This document shows, in pieces, positions 46,194-53,471 of a stretch of 64,000 bases of DNA. A program made the position numbers and the translations under genes. Positions within the stretch are counted from its first letter, which is position 1; each line of letters opens with the position of its first letter. The stretch lies in the NCBI GenBank assembly GCA_047975195.1, contig JBKEDB010000109.1, positions 5,026 to 69,025 of the forward strand. The letters run 5' to 3'. This DNA comes from Cumulibacter sp047975195. Its GTDB lineage: Bacteria > Actinomycetota > Actinomycetes > Mycobacteriales > Antricoccaceae. The notes beneath the pieces are model-generated. The model was not told the origin of the DNA. It saw nothing but the letters and a program-made list of their open reading frames with translations, and searched no databases.

Positions 46194-47096
46194 TCAGCGA
46201 CGATCGCCCGCTTTCGAACTGGCGAGCCGGATTCCACCAATGATCGCTGCGAGTCCGGTCGCGAGGGCCATGGGGCCGAACCCGCGGGTCGCGACCTCTG
46301 CGATTGAGGTGATCCCGATGTCCCCGGAGGACATAAGGAGAACTACTCCGGCGATGATCGCAAAGACGATCGGCGGTGCGACGATTACGGAGATGAGGTC
46401 TCGTTTGCGCGTGACCAACGCCGCGATGACGGCGCCGAGTGCGAGCCCGATGGCGGTGACGACACCGATCCGATCGGCGAACCAGTAGTCCAGCAGCGCG
46501 CCGATAATGCCTCCGACGGCCACGAGGACGACCCCGCCGAAGCCAGCCATGATGAGCGCCGATGAACTACCGCCGGTCGCTGCGCGCAACTCACGCCGTT
46601 CACCGAGGTCCGGCTTCACCCGGGCCGAGTCCTGCTGTGTGCTCGGTCGAGGGTGCGTCGCGGTCGAGCTCGCCCGGCTGGCGGCGACCAAGCCCTCGGT
46701 GCGTGGCGAAGCGTACTTCGCGCGTGGCGCCGTGGCGGTCGCTGCCGCTTGCGCGGTCGATCCCGCTCGAGTCGACGTATCGGAACGCTGCGGCCTAGCG
46801 TCGACCGTATTCGGGACGGGCGGCAGTGGCGTGCCGCGCGGGATCATCGTGGCCTGATCGTTGATCGGATCGACCGAGGACGCGTGTGGTCGACGAGGAG
46901 GTACGCCGTGGTCCTGCTGGAGTTCCCGGATGATCTCGTGCGCCGGACGGCGACGCGACGACTGGTCTTCGATGCCCTCGGGTCGGCGGAATGACAGGCT
47001 ATCGCTGACCGATCCCGGTTCGACCGTCCAGCGAGATCGCCCTCCGCCGTCTGCGGATGGCGACTGTGTGGGCTCGCGGTCCTGCTCGTTGTTCAC
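46194..47096 (-). CDS. DUF6542-type membrane protein
   Basis: 300 residues from GTG at 47096. The first 190 are disordered, rich in Pro, Ser, Arg and Ala. The C-terminal 110 form about four membrane helices (ALIMAGFGGVVLVAVGGIIG, VVTAIGLALGAVIAALVT, LISVIVAPPIVFAIIAGVVL, MALATGLAAIIGGIRLAS), matching the DUF6542 architecture found beside ispH and ychF in mycobacteria. Function unknown; a role in envelope processes is only a guess from neighbours. Confidence 0.78.
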   Translation of the reverse strand: MNNEQDREPTQSPSADGGGRSRWTVEPGSVSDSLSFRRPEGIEDQSSRRRPAHEIIRELQQDHGVPPRRPHASSVDPINDQATMIPRGTPLPPVPNTVDARPQRSDTSTRAGSTAQAAATATAPRAKYASPRTEGLVAASRASSTATHPRPSTQQDSARVKPDLGERRELRAATGGSSSALIMAGFGGVVLVAVGGIIGALLDYWFADRIGVVTAIGLALGAVIAALVTRKRDLISVIVAPPIVFAIIAGVVLLMSSGDIGITSIAEVATRGFGPMALATGLAAIIGGIRLASSKAGDRR

Positions 47097-47217
47097 TCAA
47101 CAAACCTGTGGGCTAGAGGGGCTGGACCTCCCAGGATAGTGCGCACTCAGTTAAGGGGATGCGATACGCGCCCGACTGAGCGGCTAGCGAACCAATCGGC
47201 CCTGGTGTCGATTCAAA

Positions 47218-48315
47218 TTACCCGACCCGTCGCTGCGGTGTATCGCCTGCGGCGCCATAGTCACATGGCTGCTCCTGCGGGTCGGCGGCATGCAGTTCGC
47301 GCACGGCCCGGTCGATCGGCGGCGGCGCTTCGGTGCCGCTGCTGGCGATCCCGAGGTCGTGCAGTTTGCTGCTGGTGCGTAGTAGGTTGCGCTCCAGGGA
47401 GCCGATCGCGCTGTTGTAATGCGACACGCTGGAGTTGAGCGCGGAGCCCACTTTGGCGAGGTGAGTGGTGAATGTGCCGATGCGCTGGTGCAACTGCTGA
47501 CCGAGGCGCAGAATCTGCTGAGCCTCTCGGCCGACGGTGTCTTGGCGCCAGGTGTGTGCGACCGTGCGAAGCAGGGCCAGGAGCGTTGATGGCGTCGCAA
47601 TCACGATGTTGCGGTCGAACCCCCGCTCTAACAATGCTGGCTCACTTTGCAACGCCAGTTGTAGGAACGAATCGCTCGGCATGAACAGGACCGTGAACTC
47701 CGGAGAGTCGGCCAGCGCGTCTTGGTACGCCTTGGAGGCGAGAACGTCGAGATGGGCGCGCACCTGCTTGCCATGCTCGCGGACCAGACGCGAGTGGTCG
47801 CGATCGTCGCTATCGAGTGCCTCGATGAATGCCGTAAACGGAACCTTCGCATCGACCACAACGGCGCGGTCCTGAGTGAGGTGTACGACGAGGTCGGGGC
47901 GCAAGGAGGTATCGGCCGTCTTCGCGGCGTACTGCTCGGTGAAGTCGCAATGGTCGATCATTCCGGCCGATTCGACGATGCGACGCAGTTGCATTTCGCC
48001 CCAGCGCCCGCGCACCTGCGGCGCGCGTAAGGCATTGAGCAGCGCGGTGGTCTGCGTGCCGAGTTCGGCCTGCATGGAGTGCATCGCACGTACTTGAGCG
48101 TGGAGTTCGCCCTGGGACGTCGAACGCTGTTGCTCGCTGGCACGAATGAAGCCCTCGACCCGGCGCAGCGTCTCGCGCAGTGGGTCGACGGCACTTTCAA
48201 GTTCGAAGGGTGCTTCGTCGGGAGCGGCGCGACGCCCGGCCCAGTAGCCGGCGGCGCAGCCGAGCCCCAGACACAGCAGCGCGATCAGCAGGATGACCAA
48301 GGTGGAAACGTCCAT
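47218..48315 (-). CDS. rmuC: DNA recombination protein RmuC
   Basis: 365-residue RmuC: N-terminal membrane anchor (LVILLIALLCLGLGCAAGYWAG), a coiled coil, then the nuclease-like core (GRWGEMQLRRIVESAGM … DLVVHLTQDRAVVVDAKVPF … VLFMPSDSFLQLAL … NIVIATPSTLLALLRTVAH). RmuC limits inversions and protects against mobile DNA in E. coli; the PD-(D/E)XK-type Asp and Lys in VVVDAKVPF are intact. It is 21 bases from the end of the glycosylase gene upstream, so the two are probably cotranscribed as a DNA-maintenance pair. Confidence 0.93.
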   Translation of the reverse strand: MDVSTLVILLIALLCLGLGCAAGYWAGRRAAPDEAPFELESAVDPLRETLRRVEGFIRASEQQRSTSQGELHAQVRAMHSMQAELGTQTTALLNALRAPQVRGRWGEMQLRRIVESAGMIDHCDFTEQYAAKTADTSLRPDLVVHLTQDRAVVVDAKVPFTAFIEALDSDDRDHSRLVREHGKQVRAHLDVLASKAYQDALADSPEFTVLFMPSDSFLQLALQSEPALLERGFDRNIVIATPSTLLALLRTVAHTWRQDTVGREAQQILRLGQQLHQRIGTFTTHLAKVGSALNSSVSHYNSAIGSLERNLLRTSSKLHDLGIASSGTEAPPPIDRAVRELHAADPQEQPCDYGAAGDTPQRRVG

Positions 48316-48336
48316 GGCGTCATGGTGCAGGACGGT

Positions 48337-49245
48337 TCAGACAGTTTTCGCCGTGCGGGCGGCATACACCTGCCATAAGTGCATCGTGAGATACGAACGC
48401 CAGGGCGAAAGCGAGTCAGTGGCCGACCGCAGCGCCCGGGGCCTCTCGGGTAAGCCGATCATCATCGCGCCCCGTCGGACGATTAAGTCGCCGTCGAGTA
48501 AGACGTCGTTGTCGTCGCACGCGCGCATGCTGACGTAGCCGGCTGTCCACGGCCCGATGCCGCGAAGTGATACGAGCTGTTCGCGGACCGTTGACGGCGC
48601 CTGTGTCAGGTCGACACGACCGTCGCGCAGGGCGGTAGCGAGCGCGACCACCGCCGCGGCCTTCGTGTGCGGCATCCGCAGCTGTTGAGGATCGAGGGAG
48701 GCAATCGTTGCGTTGCGCGGCCAGGTGCGAACGACGTCGGTGCTCCGCAGCGCAGTGGGGAGATCCTCGCCGTACTGCTCGGCGATCACGCCGCAGGTCG
48801 TTGACGCCGCGGCGACCGAGACCTGTTGCCCGATCAGTGCGCGGAATGCGACCTCGTCCCGGTCAGATGCGCGGGGAACGCGCAGCCCGGGGCGTTCGCG
48901 GATCAACGATCGAACCAGCGCGTGCCGTGATAGCGAAATGTCGACCTTCGATGGGGTGGGGGCGAGGTCGAGTACGCGTTCGAGAGCGCCCAGGGCTGCG
49001 TCGCCGTCGGCGGCGTGGAGTGTCTGAGCGGTGAGCGCCGCGTGGCCTTGAACGACGCGAATTTCACCGAGTCCGGGTCCATGTGGCAACCGTAACGAGC
49101 GGCGGTAGCACCACTGTTGTGTGTCGACCTGAATCGATTCGACCCCTGGGATGGCGCGACTGGCGAGGAAGGCGAACAACCGAGGAGCGTCGTACGGCCG
49201 AGGGAGCGTCACGTGGCGTGTGGTGTGTACTACGCCAAGGGCCAT
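48337..49245 (-). CDS. DNA-3-methyladenine glycosylase II (AlkA-like)
   Basis: 302-residue HhH-GPD glycosylase for alkylated bases. An N-terminal AlkA-type domain (about 1–110) precedes the helical domain EVAFRALIGQQVSVAAAST. The helix-hairpin-helix motif LVSLRGIGPWTAGYVSMRA is followed by the catalytic Asp region VLLDGDLIVRRG. No Ada-type methyl-acceptor domain is fused. ATG at 49245, divergent from ychF with a 40-base gap. Confidence 0.88.
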   Translation of the reverse strand: MALGVVHTTRHVTLPRPYDAPRLFAFLASRAIPGVESIQVDTQQWCYRRSLRLPHGPGLGEIRVVQGHAALTAQTLHAADGDAALGALERVLDLAPTPSKVDISLSRHALVRSLIRERPGLRVPRASDRDEVAFRALIGQQVSVAAASTTCGVIAEQYGEDLPTALRSTDVVRTWPRNATIASLDPQQLRMPHTKAAAVVALATALRDGRVDLTQAPSTVREQLVSLRGIGPWTAGYVSMRACDDNDVLLDGDLIVRRGAMMIGLPERPRALRSATDSLSPWRSYLTMHLWQVYAARTAKTV

Positions 49246-49285
49246 GGCCGCGATTGTGCCATTGTGTGGCGACTACGATGTCGAC

Positions 49286-50392
49286 GTGAGTCTCACTATC
49301 GGAATCGTCGGTCTGCCCAACGTCGGGAAGTCGACGCTCTTCAACGCCCTGACCCGTAACAACGTTCTCGCCGCGAACTATCCGTTTGCGACGATCGAGC
49401 CCAACGTCGGGGTTGTCGGCGTGCCGGATCCTCGCCTCGGTGAACTTGCAAAGGTGTTCAGCAGCGAGCGCGAGTTGCCTGCGACGGTGTCGTTCGTGGA
49501 TATTGCCGGCATCGTCAAGGGCGCGAGCGAAGGGGAGGGCTTGGGAAACAAGTTCCTGGCCAACATCCGCGAGGCGGACGCGATCTGCCAGGTCGTGCGC
49601 GCATTCAACGACGACAACGTGATCCACGTCGACGGTCGGGTGGATCCGTTGGCGGATGTCGAGACAATCAATACCGAATTGATCCTGGCCGACCTGCAGA
49701 CCATTGAGAAGGCGCTGCCGCGGTTGGAGAAAGAAGCGCGTAATAAGAAGGACCTGCAACCGACCGTGGAGGCGGTGAAGCAGACACAGGAACTTCTTGA
49801 GCGCGGTACGACGGTCTTCGCTGCGGCGGCGGCCGCCGGGATCGACACCGATCTGTTGCGTGAGTTGCACCTGCTGACGGCGAAGCCGTTCATGTACGTG
49901 TTCAACGTCGATTCCGACGTCCTCGCTGACGATGCGCGCAAAGCGGAGCTCGCGGCGCTCGTGACACCTGCTGAGGCGATCTTCCTCGATGCGAAGACTG
50001 AAGAAGAGTTGATCGAACTCGATCCCGAGGACGCCGCCGAATTGCTGGAGTCACTCGGTCAGGAGCATTCCGGGCTCGATCTGCTTGCGCACGCCGGATT
50101 CCGCACCTTGGGGTTGCAGACGTATCTGACTGCCGGGCCGAAGGAATCGCGCGCCTGGACGATCCCGGTCGGCGCAACCGCCCCTGAGGCGGCCGGAGTG
50201 ATTCATACCGATTTCCAGCGCGGATTCATCAAGGCAGAGGTTGTCTCGTTTGCGGACCTGATGGATGCCGGGTCGATGGCCGCGGCAAAGTCGGCTGGCA
50301 AGGTGCGGATCGAGGGCAAGGACTATGTCATGGCTGACGGTGACGTGGTGGAGTTCCGTCATGGAGGGCAGTCTGGGAGCGGCAAGAAGTGA
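49286..50392 (+). CDS. ychF: Redox-regulated ATPase YchF/OLA1
   Basis: 368-residue Obg-family P-loop ATPase that binds ribosomes and is linked to oxidative stress and Leu-tRNA quality control. GTG at 49286 gives MSLTIGIVGLPNVGKSTLFN (G1), then NYPFATIEPNVGVV, DIAGIVKGASEGEGLGN (G3), a coiled coil and a C-terminal TGS domain (TWTIPVGATAPEAAGVIHTDF … GKDYVMADGDVVEFRHG). The 45-residue upstream extension overlaps the alkA-like promoter region and is rejected. Last core gene before the accessory region. Confidence 0.96.
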   Translation: MSLTIGIVGLPNVGKSTLFNALTRNNVLAANYPFATIEPNVGVVGVPDPRLGELAKVFSSERELPATVSFVDIAGIVKGASEGEGLGNKFLANIREADAICQVVRAFNDDNVIHVDGRVDPLADVETINTELILADLQTIEKALPRLEKEARNKKDLQPTVEAVKQTQELLERGTTVFAAAAAAGIDTDLLRELHLLTAKPFMYVFNVDSDVLADDARKAELAALVTPAEAIFLDAKTEEELIELDPEDAAELLESLGQEHSGLDLLAHAGFRTLGLQTYLTAGPKESRAWTIPVGATAPEAAGVIHTDFQRGFIKAEVVSFADLMDAGSMAAAKSAGKVRIEGKDYVMADGDVVEFRHGGQSGSGKK

Positions 50393-50539
50393 CCCACGCC
50401 GAGATCGAGCTTCTCGGCTCCGTCCCCCGATGTCAGTGGCTCCTGTTCTACTGATACCGAGAGTTGCGCACCACAGCAGCGGTTCGTTGCGGACTGCGCC
50501 GCACCTCCCCATTTCTGCATGCCTACAAGGGAGCGCGTC

Positions 50540-50856
50540 GTGGACAATGTGACAGAGCTCGAGTCGCTGCCGATCGAGCGGCTGATCGAGATGGTCCGGG
50601 AGAAAGACCGGAGCGGGGGGGTGAACCTCTCGTTCCCCGGTAAGGTCCTTGCGCGTCAGCTCGGCCAGCGGGTGCGCCCGAGCTGGGCGCCTGGCTGGAG
50701 GGGAGGACCACGCTCGACCACCGCGCCCGCCTGCGCTGGGCGATCGACCAGGTCTCGCGCCTGCAGATCCGCAGCTCGCACTTCGAGGACCAGCTCAGAG
50801 CCGCCCGGGAGGAACTGCACGAGCGCGGGCTCGAGGACCTGAGGTCGCGGGCTTAG
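50540..50856 (+). pseudogene. Unknown helical protein gene, frame-broken
   Basis: A GTG at 50540 opens VDNVTELESLPIERLIEMVREK … VLARQLGQRV. The sense then jumps to another frame near 50665–50680 and continues LGAWLEGRTTLDHRARLRW AIDQVSRLQI … ELHERGLEDLRSRA to a TAG at 50854. Repaired, it would be about 105 residues, helical and charged. I do not recognise the family. Very GC-rich third positions match the hipBA genes that follow and differ from ychF, so it probably came with them. Confidence 0.5.
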
Positions 50857-50989
50857 TCGACGTCGGCTCGATTCTTAGGTGCAGCAGAAGCAGTCATGGG
50901 TGTCAACGCTTTCAGGCTTGTGCCTCTCGATGGGGTGCAGGACAACGCGCTGGCCCTAGGTGTGTCTCCGGCCCACTTCGTTCACACGA

Positions 50990-51044
50990 CTATGGCGACT
51001 ATGCTGGCCATATCTGCCAAATGTGCGTGGTAGTCTCGCCATAG
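50990..51044. promoter_or_regulatory. Candidate HipB operator/promoter region
   Basis: CTATGGCGA (50990–50998) is perfectly inverted as TCGCCATAG (51036–51044), with another near-palindrome TATGCTGGCCATA between them. It lies just upstream of the AGGAG ribosome site and the hipB start. Paired or multiple palindromes are how HipB represses its own operon. Confidence 0.55.
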
Positions 51045-51060
51045 ACGAGAGGAGTAGGCC

Positions 51061-51348
51061 GTGAGTGGGTACCGCATCGACCGGGAGCTGACCGCGTTCG
51101 GCGCGCACGTGCGCGGCTGGCGCATGGTGCTCGGCCTCACCGCGCAGCAGGTGGCCGAGCGCGCCGGGATCACGCGCGACACCCTGCGCAGGATCGAGGC
51201 GGGGGACCCCGGAGTCGGCTTCGGCAACGTCGCGCAGGTGCTACGGGCACTGGGCGTGCTGGACCGGGCCGTCGGAGCGGTCGACCCCCTCGAGAGCGAC
51301 ATCGGCCGTCTGCGCGCCGGCAGCCTCGCGAAGAGGCGCGCGCGATGA
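51061..51348 (+). CDS. hipB: HipB-like antitoxin, XRE-family regulator
   Basis: 95-residue helix-turn-helix protein from GTG at 51061, with GAGAGGAG seven bases before. HTH at about 15–65: FGAHVRGWRMVLGLTAQQ VAERAGITRDTLRRIEAG, then VGFGNVAQVLRALGVLD. It should neutralise HipA and repress the operon through the inverted repeats upstream. Its stop overlaps the hipA start (ATGA), as usual for antitoxin–toxin pairs. Base usage is more GC-skewed than flanking core genes. Confidence 0.85.
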   Translation: MSGYRIDRELTAFGAHVRGWRMVLGLTAQQVAERAGITRDTLRRIEAGDPGVGFGNVAQVLRALGVLDRAVGAVDPLESDIGRLRAGSLAKRRAR

Positions 51349-52586
51349 CGACCGTCGAAGTCTTCGCCGACAGCGCCGGGGAACCGGTCATGGTCGGGCA
51401 GGCGCACGTCACCAGGCAGCGCGGCCAGGTCTCGACCACGTTCCTCTACGACCCGGGCTACCTGGCCGGCGACGGGACGAGCATCGACCCGGCGCTTCCC
51501 CTCGTCTCGGGCGCGCAGCACCAGGCGGGCCTCGTGCGGGCGTTCGCCGACAGCGCCCCCGACCGCTGGGGCAGGAACCTCATCGAGAAGGCCGAGCGCG
51601 CCCGTGCCCGCGCCGAGGGCCGCGCGCCCCGCCGCCTGGACGACCTCGACTTCCTGCTCGGCGTCAGCGACGACGCGCGCCAGGGGGCCCTGCGGTACCG
51701 GATCGCCGGGAGCGACGTCTTCACGGGCCCGCCCTCGCACGTGCCTCGGCTGATCTCCCTTCCCGAGCTGCTGCGCGCCGCCGACGAGCTCGCCTCGGAG
51801 GACGACCCCTCTGCGGCGGTGAAGCAGCTGCTCGACACCGGCACGACCGGCCTGGGCGGGGCGCGGCCCAAGGCGTCCGTGCGCCTCGAGGACGGCGCGC
51901 TGGCCATCGCGAAGTTCCCGCACTCCGGCGACCGGTGGGACGTCATGGCCTGGGAGGCGACGGCGCTGGACCTGCTGGAGTCCGCGGGGATCAGGACGCC
52001 CGCCCGGCGTCTGACGAGGGTGGGGGACCGGGGCGTGCTCGTCCTGCGACGGTTCGATCGGTCCGAGGAGGGGCACCGCATCGGCTACATCAGCGCGATG
52101 ACGGCGCTGGGCGCATCGGACGGCGACCACCGCGACTACGTCGAGATCGCCGAGGCGATCCGGGACCTCTCGATCTCCCCGAGGGCCGACCACCGTGAGC
52201 TCTTCGATCGCGTCGTCGCGTCAGTCGCGCTGGGCAACACCGACGACCACCTCCGCAACCACGGCTTCCTCGCCGACCGGGGCTCCTGGTCGCTCAGCCC
52301 GGCCTTCGACGTGAACCCGAACCCCGACCCGTGGCGTCCGCGCTCGACGTCGATCATGGGGGCTGACGCGCTGCCCGACGAGGCCGAGGCGCTTCTCGCC
52401 CTCGCAGAGGAGTGCGGCCTGAGCGCCGGGCGGGCCGACGAGAGGATCCGCCGCATCGCGGGAGCGATGGCCGGTTGGCGCGATGCCGCGCGCAGGAACC
52501 AGGTCCGCGAGCAGGAGGTCGCGATGATGGCCGAGTCGATCGACGTCCGCCTCGAAGCAGTGAGGGCCGCGACGAGCAAGGCCTGA
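51345..52586 (+). CDS. hipA: HipA-type serine/threonine kinase toxin
   Basis: 413-residue HipA. N-terminal HipA_N subdomain (about 1–110; ALPLVSGAQHQAGLVRAFADS, DRWGRNLI), then the kinase: the Gly-rich/Ser loop TGLGGARPKASVRLEDG, Lys in ALAIAKFPHSGDRWD, the catalytic loop VALGNTDDHLRNHGFL with Asp and Asn, and metal-binding Asp in LSPAFDVNPNP. HipA kinases phosphorylate aminoacyl-tRNA synthetases such as GltX and induce dormancy. All key residues appear present, so it is probably active. Codon use suggests acquisition from another high-GC actinobacterium. Confidence 0.9.
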   Translation: MTTVEVFADSAGEPVMVGQAHVTRQRGQVSTTFLYDPGYLAGDGTSIDPALPLVSGAQHQAGLVRAFADSAPDRWGRNLIEKAERARARAEGRAPRRLDDLDFLLGVSDDARQGALRYRIAGSDVFTGPPSHVPRLISLPELLRAADELASEDDPSAAVKQLLDTGTTGLGGARPKASVRLEDGALAIAKFPHSGDRWDVMAWEATALDLLESAGIRTPARRLTRVGDRGVLVLRRFDRSEEGHRIGYISAMTALGASDGDHRDYVEIAEAIRDLSISPRADHRELFDRVVASVALGNTDDHLRNHGFLADRGSWSLSPAFDVNPNPDPWRPRSTSIMGADALPDEAEALLALAEECGLSAGRADERIRRIAGAMAGWRDAARRNQVREQEVAMMAESIDVRLEAVRAATSKA

Positions 52587-52679
52587 CCCAATACTCGCTC
52601 TGGTGCGCGTCGTGGCGCAGGACTGATCGTCTAACAGCTCTGAGCGACGGCCACGGCTTGTCCAATTCCCCAGTGATGC

Positions 52680-52885
52680 CTGCAGATCATCGGCGAAGCC
52701 GTGAACCGTCTTCCGAGCGCATCACCGGTGCGTACCCGCAAGTTCCCTGGCCTCAGATCCGGGGCTTCCGCAATATCCTTGTCCATCAGTACTTCGGAGT
52801 CGACGCGGACGTCGTCCGCGATGTCGTGGAGATACACCTTCCGCCGCTCGCCGATGCTCTGCGGGATCATCTCGCCGATGACTGA
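52680..52885 (+). pseudogene. HepT-like (HEPN) toxin remnant
   Basis: The C-terminal half of a HepT/DUF86 RNase toxin. LQIIGEAVNRLP reads in one frame from 52680; after a single-base loss near 52716 the sense continues in another frame as ERITGAYPQVPWPQIRGFRN ILVHQYFGVDADVV … PPLADALRDHLADD with stop at 52885. The catalytic Rx4HxY motif (RNILVHQY) is present, but the N-terminal helices and any MntA nucleotidyltransferase partner are missing. Directly after hipA; the gene is dead. Confidence 0.75.
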
Positions 52886-53250
52886 GGTCGCTCCGATGAG
52901 GTCACCTGTGCGTCCGGCGCTCCAGATGGCTCTAGGTGCCGGGATACGGTCGATTGGGATTTTCACGCTGAGTCTCGCCCTCCGCGTCGACCGACCGGGT
53001 CGAGGCTGCGATCCGCCCGTATCGCGACACGGGCGCGATCATCGCCTTCGACGCGGTAGTTCCCCGCTACGCAGACGTCCTCGCCGTGCGAGAAGCTGCG
53101 GGTCTGCCGATCGCGACCGGTGATGCCCAGATCGCGGCCATCTGCCGATCCAGGGATGCGGTTTGCGCGACCCGCAACACGAAGGACTTCGTCCATGCCG
53201 GTATTGCGCTGATCAACCCGTGGACGGGCGACGAGCAGTCGTCGTTGTGA
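52880..53250 (+). pseudogene. VapC-like PIN-domain toxin remnant
   Basis: The C-terminal part of a FitB/VapC PIN nuclease is clear from about 53035 to the TGA at 53248: RPYRDTGAIIAFDAVVPRYA … REAAGLPIATGDAQIAAICRS … CATRNTKDFVHAGIALINPW, including the GDAQIAA and RNTKDF acidic motifs. Upstream only a degraded N-terminal trace (APMRSPVRPALQ) remains, in a different frame and without the first catalytic Asp. No VapB partner is seen. Overlaps the end of the HepT remnant. Confidence 0.72.
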
Positions 53251-53471
53251 TGGGTCCATCGATCACGGCTGATAGCCCTACGTGTGGCGACGTGGTCGAT
53301 TTCCGCTTTAACGTGTGAGTCATATTGGGCCCGGCTCGGGCCCAGTATCGCTATGGTCGTCGCCGGGTGCGTCCGGCCGATCCCGAGTTGAGGACGCCCG
53401 TTCGGCTGCGGTGTCGCTGGCTCCGGGGATTTTGCCTTGCAATCGTCGCGTGTGGCGGATAGACATATGGC

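Noticed and set aside
53326..53344. TGGGCCC/GGGCCCA hairpin between the VapC remnant and sulfatase
   Set aside because: Could be a terminator, but the only upstream gene is dead and the stem is seven base pairs; too weak to list.
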